Assembly (NCBI RefSeq): GCF_018224885.1 | Contig: NZ_JAGTXB010000003.1 | Location: forward strand, 1 to 64,000 | Direction of reading: 5' to 3' | Source: Chitinophaga hostae | GTDB lineage: Bacteria; Bacteroidota; Bacteroidia; Chitinophagales; Chitinophagaceae | DNA: 64,000 nucleotides | Part shown: positions 52,345 through 61,331 of the stretch, piece by piece | How the letters are laid out: every line of letters starts with the position of its first letter | Position numbering within the stretch: the first letter of the stretch is position 1 | Program-made: the position numbers and the translations under genes | Notes under the pieces: model-generated | What the model saw: only the letters and a program-made list of their open reading frames with translations | Told to the model about the DNA's origin: nothing | The model's database searches: none

Positions 52345-53805
52345 ATGAAATCCTCGCTCCCTTCTAAAAACATCTGGCAGGTAATCATGGCCTCGTCAGC
52401 AGGCACGCTCATTGAATGGTACGACTTCTACATCTTTGGCAGCTTATCCGCCATTATTGCGGAAAAGTTCTTTCCTCCCAGCAACCCGCAACTGGCCTAT
52501 ATTGCCACACTGGCAACCTTTGCAGTGGGATTTATTGTACGCCCGTTTGGCGCCATCGTTTTTGGCCGCCTCGGAGATATGGTAGGCCGTAAGTACACGT
52601 TCCTCCTTACCCTCCTTATCATGGGCGGATCGACCTTCGCTATCGGTCTCATTCCCAGCTACCACACCATCGGTATACTGGCACCCATACTGGTGCTGAT
52701 CCTGCGACTCGCACAAGGACTAGCGCTTGGTGGCGAATACGGCGGCGCTGCCACCTATGTGGCCGAGCATTCGCCCGATGACCGCCGCGGCTACTACACC
52801 AGTTTCATACAAACCACTGCTACACTGGGTTTGTTTGTATCCCTCGGCGTAATCCTGCTTACCCGCATGCTCATGTCGCCAGAAGATTTCAATAACTATG
52901 GCTGGCGTATTCCCTTCCTGCTGTCCGTGCTGCTGGTGATCATGTCGTATTATATCCGTATACGGCTGCAGGAATCCCCCCTGTTTGCACAGATGAAGAA
53001 AGAAGGGAAAACCTCCGCTAATCCCATTAAGGAAAGTTTTGCCAACAAAGAAAACCTGAAACTGGTGATGATCGCCTTATTTGGCGCCGCCATGGGACAA
53101 GGCGTGGTATGGTATACCGGCCAGTTCTATGCACTTTCCTTTCTGCAGAAAACTATGAACATAGAATTTGTGCAATCCAATATCATCATTGCCATTGCAC
53201 TGCTGTTAGGTACCCCTTTCTTTATTTACTTCGGTTCCCTCTCCGATCGTATAGGCCGTAAAAAAATCATGCTCACAGGCATGCTGCTGGCCGCATTGGC
53301 CTACTACCCTATCTACCAGGCGATGGATAACATCGGGAATGTAAAACTGAAACAGGAACAAACAGAGCTGTTCAGAATAGAAAGCAGCTCCACCAAAAAC
53401 GATGCAGGCGAACTCGTTAACAAAACCACCCGGGTACACAGCTACACCGACGGCAGCATCCTGAAGGAAACTGCCGATAAAAAAGAACTGAGCGTTAGTC
53501 GTCTTAACATTACCTACCTGGTACTGCTCATCTTTATACAGGTTATTTTTGTTACCATGGTATATGCGCCCATCGCGGCTTTCCTGGTAGAACTGTTCCC
53601 TACCCGTATCAGGTACACCTCCATGTCGCTGCCCTACCATATCGGTAACGGCGTATTTGGCGGATTGTTACCAACTATTTCCACCATCCTGGTAACCAAT
53701 ACCGGCAATCACCTCGCCGGATTGATCTATCCTATAGGCGTTGCCGTGATCTGCTTTATTGTGGGGATCATTTATCTAAAGGATAAGCGGGGTATCCCGC
53801 TGTGA
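52345..53805 (+). CDS. MHS-type MFS transporter
   Basis: 486 residues with 12 predicted membrane helices. The start ASSAGTLIEWYDFYIFGSLS and loop FGRLGDMVGRKYTFLL are typical of the metabolite:H+ symporter (MHS) branch of the MFS, as in ShiA or KgtP. An insertion of about 60 hydrophilic residues (KLKQEQTELFRIESSSTKND onward) lies between helices 8 and 9. The substrate is not predictable. Ends directly at the first long hairpin repeat. Confidence 0.9.
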   Translation: MKSSLPSKNIWQVIMASSAGTLIEWYDFYIFGSLSAIIAEKFFPPSNPQLAYIATLATFAVGFIVRPFGAIVFGRLGDMVGRKYTFLLTLLIMGGSTFAIGLIPSYHTIGILAPILVLILRLAQGLALGGEYGGAATYVAEHSPDDRRGYYTSFIQTTATLGLFVSLGVILLTRMLMSPEDFNNYGWRIPFLLSVLLVIMSYYIRIRLQESPLFAQMKKEGKTSANPIKESFANKENLKLVMIALFGAAMGQGVVWYTGQFYALSFLQKTMNIEFVQSNIIIAIALLLGTPFFIYFGSLSDRIGRKKIMLTGMLLAALAYYPIYQAMDNIGNVKLKQEQTELFRIESSSTKNDAGELVNKTTRVHSYTDGSILKETADKKELSVSRLNITYLVLLIFIQVIFVTMVYAPIAAFLVELFPTRIRYTSMSLPYHIGNGVFGGLLPTISTILVTNTGNHLAGLIYPIGVAVICFIVGIIYLKDKRGIPL

Positions 53806-53810
53806 TTTTT

Positions 53811-54023
53811 TTGCCCAGGATTGGTTTTTCTTGCCCAGGATTAACGGTGATTATGATGATTAAAATGATTTTTTTCTTTTGATTTTAAAAGATTAGGGAA
53901 GATGACAGCGGATATATGCTGTTATCTTCCCTAATCTTTTAAAATCAAAAATCTCTAAAAAATCACCAAAAGAAAAAAATCATTTTAATCATCATAATCA
54001 CCGTTAATCCTGGGCAAGAAAAA
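53811..54023. repeat. Long hairpin repeat, copy 1 (TTGCCCAGGATTA ends)
   Basis: The left arm (53826-53902) and right arm (53933-54023) are complementary over nearly their whole length except for a ~19-nt bulge in the right arm (near 53950-53968). The ends read TCTTGCCCAGGATTAAC and GTTAATCCTGGGCAAGA. The core GATTAGGGAAGAT/ATCTTCCCTAATC and a small ACAGC/GCTGT loop stem complete the fold. An extra TTGCCCAGGATT lies at 53811. The GSCFA stop codon is inside the right end. Confidence 0.9.
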
Positions 54024-54984
54024 ACTCGCGTAAATCATCCAGCTTCAGTTCCGGATGTTGCGCCATCAACAACTTCACCTTTTCTGCATAGGTGCGCAGG
54101 AATTGCCGGTGCTGGTGGCTTTCAGGATTGAAAGGCCGGTGCCGGGCGGCCCGGTTTATTTCAGCGACCTGGTGTAACAGCGCCTGGCTGTTTTCTCCGA
54201 CACAATTTTTTACTACCTGCTCCCATACGTAGTTCACTGCCAGCTCGTTGGGGTGTACCAGGTCTTCTTTGTAAAAACGATAATCGCGCAAATCATCTAT
54301 TACCAGCTCATAGGCCGGGAAATAAAAGAGGCGGTTAAATTTATTAACAAGATGATGTACAGCCTGCAGTAACACCGCTTTGCTCAGGTTATTTTCCACT
54401 ACGCCATCCCTGATATAACGTACAGGACTAACCGTAAAGAGTATATTGATTTTCCTGTTGCGGAAAAACAAACGATGCATCATATTGTCCAGCGCCGTAA
54501 CTATTTCATCTACGGTGAGCAGGCGTTTATAAAAATTGCCTGCCGGTACTTTATGACAGTTGCCTACCAGGCGGCTGTTTTCCTTCAGCGAATAGGCATG
54601 TGCAGAGCCCAGCGTTAGTATCAGCCAATCGGCATTGTCAATTGCTTTTATGGCGGCAGCCTGCATGCCGTTGATATTATCCAGCGCCGCTTCGGGTGTA
54701 AGCGCCGAAAAACGGCTGTGATGATCCCAGCTGTTCCAGGAATCGTTGTGTTGAAACAAGTCTTCCCGCGTATATACCCTGCCATCCAGGTAGCTTGTCA
54801 GCGCCCGGGTAATGCTCAGGGGGTTATATAAAATACCATGTGGATTAATCAGGGTGTTAAACCGGTGCTCATGCAGCTTTTCCCCTATTTCTTCCGCAAA
54901 ACAGGATCCCATCAGCAACAGCTCCTGCCCGTATTGAATGGCAGTGGAGAGCGGTGTTACCGGAAAACTCAAATGAAATTGCAT
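54004..54984 (-). CDS. GSCFA-domain protein
   Basis: 326 residues. The family motif GSCFAEEIGEKLHEHRFN is near residue 27, followed by INPHGILYNPLSITRAL and NDSWNSWDHHSRFS. Later ILTLGSAHAYSL and FTVSPVRYIRDGVVENNLSK are typical of the SGNH-like fold. Function in the family is unknown; a lipid or glycan esterase role is likely. The last residues LAQD and the stop are read from the end of the hairpin repeat, so the repeat extended or replaced the original C-terminus. Confidence 0.88.
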   Translation of the reverse strand: MQFHLSFPVTPLSTAIQYGQELLLMGSCFAEEIGEKLHEHRFNTLINPHGILYNPLSITRALTSYLDGRVYTREDLFQHNDSWNSWDHHSRFSALTPEAALDNINGMQAAAIKAIDNADWLILTLGSAHAYSLKENSRLVGNCHKVPAGNFYKRLLTVDEIVTALDNMMHRLFFRNRKINILFTVSPVRYIRDGVVENNLSKAVLLQAVHHLVNKFNRLFYFPAYELVIDDLRDYRFYKEDLVHPNELAVNYVWEQVVKNCVGENSQALLHQVAEINRAARHRPFNPESHQHRQFLRTYAEKVKLLMAQHPELKLDDLREFFLAQD

Positions 54985-54993
54985 GTATTACAG

Positions 54994-55845
54994 TTAATCT
55001 TTAAAAACAGCATCTGCCAGCCGCTGTGCCCCGCGCAAAGCGGTCATATCCAGTGTAAGCGGTTCTTTACGCTGATGACAAAAAGCAATCAGGTTTTCAG
55101 TAGCCAGGTTACCTACCAGCTCATCTTTAGCCATAGGGCAACCGCCGATGCCTTTAATGGAGCTATCGAAGCGTTTGCAGCCCTGTTCGTAGGCGGCCTG
55201 CACTTTCTCTTCCCAGTTGTAGGGAGCCGCATGAAAGTGAGCGCCTATTTCCACATCCGGATAGGCCGGAATGAGGTGTTTAAACAAACCGGTAATGGTA
55301 GCAGGGTCGGCCACGCCAACCGTATCTGCCAGGGAAATAATGCCGACTTCCATCTTCACCATTTCCGCCACCCACTCCAATACAATCTCCGGGCTGTAAG
55401 GATCTCCATAAGGATTACCAAATCCCATCGAAATATAAATCACCAGCTCCTTCCGGTTCTTGATACAGAGCTCCTGCATGGAATGCACCTGCTCCAGGGA
55501 TTCCGCAATGGTTTTGTTTGTGTTTCTTAACTGAAATGTTTCCGATATGGAGAAAGGGAATCCCAGGTAGTTGATTTCATCAAATACGACCGCTTCTTCC
55601 GCGCCACGCAAATTTGCTACAATGGCCAGCAGTTTGCTTTTGGAGCCAGGCAACTGCAAACGGGACAACACCTCTTTTGTATCAGCCATCTGCGGTATAG
55701 CTTTGGGCGATACAAAACTTCCAAAATCAATCGTATCAAAACCAACTTTCAACAAAGCATCCAGGTATTGCACTTTCTCATCCGTACTGATCATCCGGTG
55801 CCATCCCTGCATTGCGTCGCGCGGGCATTCAATTAATTTTAGCAT
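54994..55845 (-). CDS. Hydroxymethylglutaryl-CoA lyase
   Basis: 283 residues. TIM-barrel HMG-CoA lyase signatures: IECPRDAMQGWHRMIS at the start (Arg-Asp for catalysis), FDTIDFGSFVSPKAIPQMAD, GAHFHAAPYNWEEKVQAAYE (metal His) and the C-terminal IKGIGGCPMAKDELVGNLAT (catalytic Cys). It cleaves HMG-CoA to acetoacetate and acetyl-CoA in leucine breakdown. It lies 9 bp before the GSCFA gene, and 22 bp after hairpin copy 2, so its own promoter must be in or beyond the hairpin. Confidence 0.9.
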   Translation of the reverse strand: MLKLIECPRDAMQGWHRMISTDEKVQYLDALLKVGFDTIDFGSFVSPKAIPQMADTKEVLSRLQLPGSKSKLLAIVANLRGAEEAVVFDEINYLGFPFSISETFQLRNTNKTIAESLEQVHSMQELCIKNRKELVIYISMGFGNPYGDPYSPEIVLEWVAEMVKMEVGIISLADTVGVADPATITGLFKHLIPAYPDVEIGAHFHAAPYNWEEKVQAAYEQGCKRFDSSIKGIGGCPMAKDELVGNLATENLIAFCHQRKEPLTLDMTALRGAQRLADAVFKD

Positions 55846-55867
55846 AACAAACCATTTGTGGGAGCGG

Positions 55868-56058
55868 ATTTTGTCTTGCCCAGGATTAAACTTATTTTAT
55901 GATTTTCAGGATTTTTCTAATTTTTTTTGATTTTAAAAAGATTAGGGAAGATAACAGCAAATATATCCGCTGCCATCTTCCCTAATCTTTTGTAATCTGA
56001 TGAAATTAAAAAAATCCTGAAAATCATAAAATAAGTTTAATCCTGGGCAAGACAAAAT
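55868..56058. repeat. Long hairpin repeat, copy 2
   Basis: Outer arms pair without mismatch over about 48 bp (TTTTGTCTTGCCCAGGATTA ... with TAATCCTGGGCAAGACAAAA). The inner GATTAGGGAAGAT/ATCTTCCCTAATC stem and an ACAGC/GCTG loop stem are shared with copy 1, while the middle (ACTTATTTTATGATTTTCAGG and its partner) differs from it. It lies between rlmB and the HMG-CoA lyase gene. Confidence 0.9.
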
Positions 56059-56066
56059 TCGCGTCG

Positions 56067-56888
56067 TTAGATATTTACCGTTCTTTGTTTCAGTGCTTCA
56101 TAAAGAATAATCCCGGCGGCAACGGATACGTTGAATGATTCAAAGTTACCTGCCATGGGTATGCGGAACAACACGTCCGAAGCTTTGATCAGTGAGGGAA
56201 ATACGCCTTTATCCTCTGATCCCATAATAATGGCTACCGGCTCCTTCAGGTCACAATCGTATAACTTAATCTCGGTTTCCATTTCACTGGCCAGCACCTT
56301 AATACCATTGAGGTGAAGGGTATCGATCGCTTTATTGAGACTGTTAACACGGCAGACGGAAATTTTTTCCAGGGCGCCGGCAGAGGATTTCACTGCTTCT
56401 TCATTTAAGGCGGCAATACCCTTGTCAGGGATAATGATGGCCTGGGCGCCGCAACAAACGGCACTCCTGGCAATAGCCCCTATATTACGTACATCTGTAA
56501 TACCATCCAGGATCAGGAACAACGGCGTTTCGCCCTGGTCCGTTACATGAGATATGACATCCTGCAGGTCCAGGTAGGTCACATTACCTGCAATACCCAC
56601 CACGCCCTGGTGATTAGCCTGGGTAAGCCCGTTCAGCTTTTCCACCGGAACATAGTTGACCGGGATATTATTGGTTTGCGCCAGCTCCCTTATTTGCGGG
56701 ATAATATCGCCGGTAGCTGTGCGCAGCATGTATATGCGCTCGATGGACTTGCCGGAGCTCAGGGCCTCCAGCATCGGCTGCCGGCCAATAATCATGGTAG
56801 ATTGCTTTGGCCGCTGCGTTGCATATTTTTTAGGGCCACTATGCCCCTCTCTTCTTTCCCCTTTGAAAGCGTTGTATTTCCTTTCCAT
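56067..56888 (-). CDS. rlmB: 23S rRNA 2'-O-methyltransferase, RlmB/TrmH family
   Basis: 273 residues from the ATG at 56888. An N-terminal substrate-binding part (IIGRQPMLEALSSGKSIERI ... VNYVPVEKLNGLTQANHQGV) precedes the SPOUT domain: DVRNIGAIARSAVCCGAQAI, IIMGSEDKGVFPSLIKASDV and IPMAGNFESFNVSVAAGIIL, the knot motifs 1-3. It methylates a guanosine in the ribosomal large subunit. It runs 20 bp behind the Nudix gene. Confidence 0.92.
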   Translation of the reverse strand: MERKYNAFKGERREGHSGPKKYATQRPKQSTMIIGRQPMLEALSSGKSIERIYMLRTATGDIIPQIRELAQTNNIPVNYVPVEKLNGLTQANHQGVVGIAGNVTYLDLQDVISHVTDQGETPLFLILDGITDVRNIGAIARSAVCCGAQAIIIPDKGIAALNEEAVKSSAGALEKISVCRVNSLNKAIDTLHLNGIKVLASEMETEIKLYDCDLKEPVAIIMGSEDKGVFPSLIKASDVLFRIPMAGNFESFNVSVAAGIILYEALKQRTVNI

Positions 56889-56908
56889 GTGCTGCAAAGG
56901 TAACGGGT

Positions 56909-57472
56909 TTATTTGTTTAATAAGCCTTCATAGCCCATGAGCTTCACTTTTTGTATGGCCGCCACTGATAACGAATCGGTGATTTCAAAGTCTTTCACCA
57001 TCTGGTAAGCCGTTTCAAAAGGGACCTTTTTCACCACCAGCTGCTCGGTATCCTCCGGCTCAGCTTCCCGCTGCTCCAGCCCCCGGGCCAGAAATACCAC
57101 CCCTTCCTCGTCGGAAACGGAGTTAGACAGATCCATTTTCGTGATCACCTCCCAATGTGATGCCACCAGGCCGGTTTCTTCGAGCAATTCCCGCTTTGCA
57201 CTATCCAGGGGATCCTGCCCCAATAGGCCACCCCCTTCCGGGATTTCCCAGCTATAACGCTGCAGCGGAAAACGGTACTGCCCCACCAGGTATATATTCA
57301 TATCATCGTCCAGCGCCACCACGCCAATAGCCAGATTTTTAAAATGTACAACACCATAGATCCCGGCACTACCCACCGGGTTTAATCCTTCATGATGCCA
57401 TACGCTGATCCAGTTATTGTCGTAGCGGATTTCCCTGGAGTGTATGGTCCAGGGATTTTTTGTTGTGTCCAT
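56909..57472 (-). CDS. Nudix hydrolase (ADP-ribose pyrophosphatase-like)
   Basis: 187 residues. The Nudix box is GGGLLGQDPLDSAKRELLEE followed by TGLV, with all key Gly, Arg and Glu residues. The preceding EIRYDNNWISVWHHEGLNP and YRFPLQRYSWEIPEG fit ADP-ribose or nucleotide-sugar hydrolases. It is probably co-transcribed with rlmB. Confidence 0.9.
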   Translation of the reverse strand: MDTTKNPWTIHSREIRYDNNWISVWHHEGLNPVGSAGIYGVVHFKNLAIGVVALDDDMNIYLVGQYRFPLQRYSWEIPEGGGLLGQDPLDSAKRELLEETGLVASHWEVITKMDLSNSVSDEEGVVFLARGLEQREAEPEDTEQLVVKKVPFETAYQMVKDFEITDSLSVAAIQKVKLMGYEGLLNK

Positions 57473-57479
57473 TAAGGAA

Positions 57480-57575
57480 AGAATTGAGAATTACGAATGA
57501 TGAATTACGAATTACGAATTAATGCGAAGACGGTAAACGTGAAGATCTCCCCACAAAATCATAATTCGTAATTCT
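57480..57575. repeat. GAATTACGAATTA repeats between Nudix and GNAT genes
   Basis: GAATTACGAAT(T/G)A occurs three times within 57487-57520 and in inverted form as TAATTCGTAATTC at 57561-57573. The pieces can fold on each other. A further dispersed short repeat of this genome, of no known function. Confidence 0.65.
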
Positions 57576-57580
57576 TCTTG

Positions 57581-58021
57581 CTAAAGCGGCTTATAGTAAT
57601 AGTAAGAATTGGTATCTTTTTTAAACCCTACTTTTTCGTACAGCGCCTGCGCGTTTGTATTGGCAATATAGGTTTGCAACATCAGCCAGGCGGCGTCTGT
57701 TTGTTTACCATGGTCCGTTGCAGCTGCTATCAGCGCTTTGCCGGCGCCTTTCCCGCGATGCTCGTCCAACACATAAAGATCATTTAACAACCAGCCTCTT
57801 TTCATACCCACAGAGGTAAATATGGGATAGAGCTGTGTGAAACCTACAATCTCTTCTCCCTCCAATGCCACAAATATTTTACTATCCTGTTTTGTAATCC
57901 TGTCGGTGATAAAGGCGAGCGCTCCTTTGAAATCCGGCGCCTGATCGTAGTAACTGCGGTAAGCATCAAACAATACCGCCACTTCGTTGAGGTGTAATTC
58001 CGTTGCCTGAATAACTTCCAT
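57581..58021 (-). CDS. GNAT-family acetyltransferase
   Basis: 146 residues. The acetyl-CoA site is LNDLYVLDEHRGKGAGKALI (R-G-K-G-A-G), followed by LMLQTYIANTNAQALYEKVG and FKKDTNSYYYYKPL. This resembles the small diamine or aminoglycoside-type acetyltransferases; substrate unknown. Preceded by a terminator of the upstream operon. Confidence 0.9.
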   Translation of the reverse strand: MEVIQATELHLNEVAVLFDAYRSYYDQAPDFKGALAFITDRITKQDSKIFVALEGEEIVGFTQLYPIFTSVGMKRGWLLNDLYVLDEHRGKGAGKALIAAATDHGKQTDAAWLMLQTYIANTNAQALYEKVGFKKDTNSYYYYKPL

Positions 58022-58080
58022 AAGATAATCGTTTAGATGAATGCCCGCTCAATTTAACGCATTTCGCTAACAAAAGAAAA

Positions 58081-58114
58081 GATGTCCTGTCCGGTAAAAA
58101 CCGGGGTGAACATC
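58081..58114 (-). terminator. Terminator after the EamA gene
   Basis: Nested stem: GATGT/ACATC outside and CCGGT/ACCGG inside. Leftward it is followed by TTTTCTTTTG. Confidence 0.65.
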
Positions 58115-58151
58115 TGACTATTAACTTCTACCTTAAAAAATATAGCTATTA

Positions 58152-59072
58152 CTATTTTATGCTTGTGGCAAGCCTTTTCTTATTTTTATTGATAGCGTTA
58201 TTGACCAGGTAAACCCCGCCGATAGTAACCAGTGAACAAACGCCTGTAAGCCAGGTAAGCTGCTCATGTAATATCAACCAACCTAACAATACGGCTACTA
58301 CCGGGTTAATATAAGCATAGATGGATACCTGCGCAGGCGGCAGGTTATTCAACGCAAATACATAAGCAGAGTAAGAAAACACCGATCCTACCAACACCAG
58401 GTACAACAGGCTTTCCCATAACTCCGTGGTGAATGTACTGACTTCCACGTGCTGCCCTAAAAACAGGGTCGCTACAATTAACATAATGATGCCGCTGAAA
58501 AACATCTGGAAACCGGCGCCATACAGGTAGTTCACACCCAGCGCCCACTTGGCGGTAAGCACCGAACCCAGCGCCCAGAATATACAGGATCCGAAAGCGA
58601 TGAGAATCCCAAACTGGAAATCCGGGTTCATTAAACTCGACAGGTAATTGTAAAAGATACCTGCTACCCCACCAAAGCCCAGGATCATGCCGATGATCAG
58701 CTGCAGGCTAAGCCGGGTGCGCTGTACCAGGAAATAACTGGCAATGGTGATCCAGATAGGAATGGTAGCCGCAATGATGGCCCCCAGTCCGCTGGGAATA
58801 AATTTCATGGCCCAGGTGAGCAGGCCGTTACCACCACAAAGCATCAGCGTACCTATCACAAATAACTTCGATAACACCATCTTCTCCGGTAGCTTATATC
58901 CTCTCAATAAAAAGAACCCGGTAATTAAAAAACCGGCTACGGCCTGTCTTATGCCCGCCAGCATCACCCCATGCATATGCCGTACGCCCACACTGGACGC
59001 CAGATAGGTGGTTCCCCAGAAAATACTTACAATAGCCAGCGCGATGTAAGCATTTGTATTTGATTTACGCAT
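58152..59072 (-). CDS. EamA/DMT-family exporter
   Basis: 306 residues, about 10 membrane helices in two EamA halves (IFWGTTYLASSVGVRHMHG and, in the second half, IFWALGSVLTAKWALGVNYL; LYLVLVGSVFSYSAYVFALN). The start SNTNAYIALAIVSIFWGTTY is typical. It overlaps the decarboxylase gene by 8 bp, so the two are co-translated; an amine or amino-acid export role is plausible. Confidence 0.9.
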   Translation of the reverse strand: MRKSNTNAYIALAIVSIFWGTTYLASSVGVRHMHGVMLAGIRQAVAGFLITGFFLLRGYKLPEKMVLSKLFVIGTLMLCGGNGLLTWAMKFIPSGLGAIIAATIPIWITIASYFLVQRTRLSLQLIIGMILGFGGVAGIFYNYLSSLMNPDFQFGILIAFGSCIFWALGSVLTAKWALGVNYLYGAGFQMFFSGIIMLIVATLFLGQHVEVSTFTTELWESLLYLVLVGSVFSYSAYVFALNNLPPAQVSIYAYINPVVAVLLGWLILHEQLTWLTGVCSLVTIGGVYLVNNAINKNKKRLATSIK

Positions 59073-60480
59073 AAGTATATTTATTCACTATTTTTTCCGC
59101 CAGCGCTTTCATCGTTTCATATGCCATCGTCACATCTTTTTCGCTCGTTCTCCAGTTTACCAATGCAGCGCGGATGGCCGGTTTGCCGGCATATACCGTT
59201 GCCGTCATACATACCACGCCACTGGCGTTCACCGCCTCCAGGTATTCATTGACTGCCGCATCAGCATCCTCACCGGCTATATTCAGCGTAAAGCAAACCA
59301 CACAAAGTCTTACCGGCGCCAGTAAAATAAAATTCGGATCATCTTCCAGCACATTCCCCAGCTGTTTGGCCAACGCAATATTATTTTCTACCAGCCAGCG
59401 GTAACCTTCTTTTCCATAGGCCAGCAAGGAAAACCATGCCGGCAAAGCACGCTGCCGGCGTGAGTTTTCGGGTATATTATTGATAAAATTGAACCGCGCT
59501 GCAGGATCCCCGAGATAAGCTGCACCGGCATTCTGAAATACGGCTGTCTGCAACTGCGGATGCCGGCAAAATATCATCGCGGCATCATAGGGTACGTTCA
59601 GCCATTTATGCGCATCGATGGTAATACTATCGGCCTTTTCCCACCCTTTCAGCAAAAACTTCCACTGATCGCTGCAGGCGGCAAATCCACCAAAAGCAGC
59701 GTCCACATGCAGCCAGAAGCCATATTCATCACGCAGCTTTACCAGCTCGGCGATATCATCAAAATCAACCGTATTCACCGTACCTGCATTGGCCACGTAA
59801 ATAAATGGACCTTTGTTAAGCTGCAGGTATTGTTTTAATGCGCTGATATCAACACATTCCCGGTTCTCCAATACAGGGAGCTTCACCAGGCTATTCCTTC
59901 CCAAACCAAGCATAGACATGGCTTTGCTGATACTGGAATGCGGGGTACCTGATAATACCTTTAAACCGGGCAAAGCCGCCATACCCTCTGCCGCAATATC
60001 CACTCCCTGCTGTTGCCCTACCCACTGGCGGCCTACGGCCAAACCGGTGAAATTAGACATGGTAGCGCCGGAAACAAAACAGCCCAGGAACTCAGCAGGT
60101 AATCCGAACAATTCTTTTAATAAAGCAATGGTTTCCGTTTCTACATAATAAGCAGCGGAACTTTTATCGGATGAGTTCAGGTCCATGGCGGAGGTAAGCC
60201 AGTCGCCCATCAATGCCGCCGGTGTAACACCGCCAGTAACAAAGCCCCAATAGCGGGGACCTGCAGCGGCAGTGAGACTGTTACCATACTGTTGCCGGAA
60301 CATTTCCAGGGCAGCGGCGCCGCCCATTCCCTTATCGGGCATGGCTACACGACAATTGATCTCTACCTGTTTATCTGCTGCCAGCTTATCTATTGCTGAT
60401 AAAAATTTACTGCTGAAGTCTTTGGTCAACTGTAATAACTGATCCGTATGCTTTAAATCGTCCTGCAATTTCAAATCCAT
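59065..60480 (-). CDS. Pyridoxal-dependent decarboxylase (group II type)
   Basis: 471 residues. PLP motifs: FVSGATMSNFTGLAVGRQWV, FWLHVDAAFGGFAACS and the PLP Lys in SITIDAHKWLNVPYDAAMIF. The C-terminal domain has LPAWFSLLAYGKEGYRWLVE. It belongs to the aromatic or glutamate decarboxylase group; substrate not determinable. Overlap with the exporter suggests that the amine product may be exported. Confidence 0.9.
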   Translation of the reverse strand: MDLKLQDDLKHTDQLLQLTKDFSSKFLSAIDKLAADKQVEINCRVAMPDKGMGGAAALEMFRQQYGNSLTAAAGPRYWGFVTGGVTPAALMGDWLTSAMDLNSSDKSSAAYYVETETIALLKELFGLPAEFLGCFVSGATMSNFTGLAVGRQWVGQQQGVDIAAEGMAALPGLKVLSGTPHSSISKAMSMLGLGRNSLVKLPVLENRECVDISALKQYLQLNKGPFIYVANAGTVNTVDFDDIAELVKLRDEYGFWLHVDAAFGGFAACSDQWKFLLKGWEKADSITIDAHKWLNVPYDAAMIFCRHPQLQTAVFQNAGAAYLGDPAARFNFINNIPENSRRQRALPAWFSLLAYGKEGYRWLVENNIALAKQLGNVLEDDPNFILLAPVRLCVVCFTLNIAGEDADAAVNEYLEAVNASGVVCMTATVYAGKPAIRAALVNWRTSEKDVTMAYETMKALAEKIVNKYTYA

Positions 60481-60592
60481 GATTACACAATGTTGATGAG
60501 ATGGATGGGTTGTAATTCAGGAACAAAATTGCGACAATTACAGATGCCAAAACAGATGCAGTTTTGTAAATTTGGAGCAGATCAGATGAGAC

Positions 60593-60633
60593 AGCGATTA
60601 GCTGTTAGCTTTTAGCTTTTAGTAAATGCAGCG
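60593..60633. repeat. Dispersed unit of the 45-bp array
   Basis: GATTAGCTGTTAGC, TTTTAG, TTTTAGTAAATGCAGC match the inverted unit at 49402-49443 with a short duplication. It lies directly before hairpin copy 3. So the array sequence also occurs singly elsewhere. Confidence 0.75.
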
Positions 60634-60636
60634 GGT

Positions 60637-60833
60637 TTTGTCTTGCCCAGGATTAAACTGATTTTGATGATTAGCAGGATTGGCTTTTCTGATTTTAAAA
60701 GATTTTGGGGAGATGTAAGCGCATATTGTCTTTTATTCCCAAAAATCTTTTAAAATCAAGAAATATAATCTTTTGAAATCAGGAAAAAAATCCTGCTAAT
60801 CATCAAAATCAGTTTAATCCCGGGCAAGACAAA
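60637..60833. repeat. Long hairpin repeat, copy 3
   Basis: Outer arms TTTGTCTTGCCCAGGATTAA ... and ... TTAATCCCGGGCAAGACAAA pair over about 45 bp with a single mismatch. The middle (CTGATTTTGATGATTAGCAGG and its partner) differs from the other copies but is complementary within this copy. The inner GATTTTAAAAGATTTT stem is shared. It lies 5 bp after the ogt stop codon. Confidence 0.9.
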
Positions 60834-60838
60834 TTCTG

Positions 60839-61324
60839 CTAAAGCAGCCCGGTAAACAAGTCCATTCGTTCATGTTCCAATAGCCAGCGCTTACGCCACA
60901 ACCCGCCGGCATAGCCGGTGAGCGTGCCGTTGCTGCCTATTACCCGGTGACAGGGAACGATGATAGCAAGCCGGTTTTTTCCGTTGGTGGTGCCTACAGC
61001 GCGGATGCTCCGGGGATTGTGAATACGGTGGGCCAGTGTATGATAAGAAATAGTTTGCCCGAAAGGAATGGCCAATAACTGTTGCCACACCGATTGCTGA
61101 AACGCGGTGCCTTCCTGGTATAATGGCAGGTCAAATACTTTGCGCTCGCCTGCAAAGTATTCGTACAGCTGTTGCGCACAATCGAGCAATAAAGAAGGCG
61201 CCTGCGGAAAATCAACCGGCGGTTCTTCTGTAAACGAAACCGCATTAATAAACTGGGCAGTGCCGCTGATCAGTAACGGTCCAACGGGAGTGTCTATACG
61301 TAAATGATATACTGCTGATTCCAT
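60839..61324 (-). CDS. ogt: Methylated-DNA-protein cysteine methyltransferase
   Basis: 161 residues from the ATG at 61324. The acceptor site is IIVPCHRVIGSNGTLTGYAG (P-C-H-R-V), preceded by IPFGQTISYHTLAHRIHNPR. It repairs O6-alkylguanine by transferring the alkyl group to its Cys. It is 7 bp after alkA, forming an alkylation-repair pair. Confidence 0.95.
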   Translation of the reverse strand: MESAVYHLRIDTPVGPLLISGTAQFINAVSFTEEPPVDFPQAPSLLLDCAQQLYEYFAGERKVFDLPLYQEGTAFQQSVWQQLLAIPFGQTISYHTLAHRIHNPRSIRAVGTTNGKNRLAIIVPCHRVIGSNGTLTGYAGGLWRKRWLLEHERMDLFTGLL

Positions 61325-61331
61325 GATTAAT

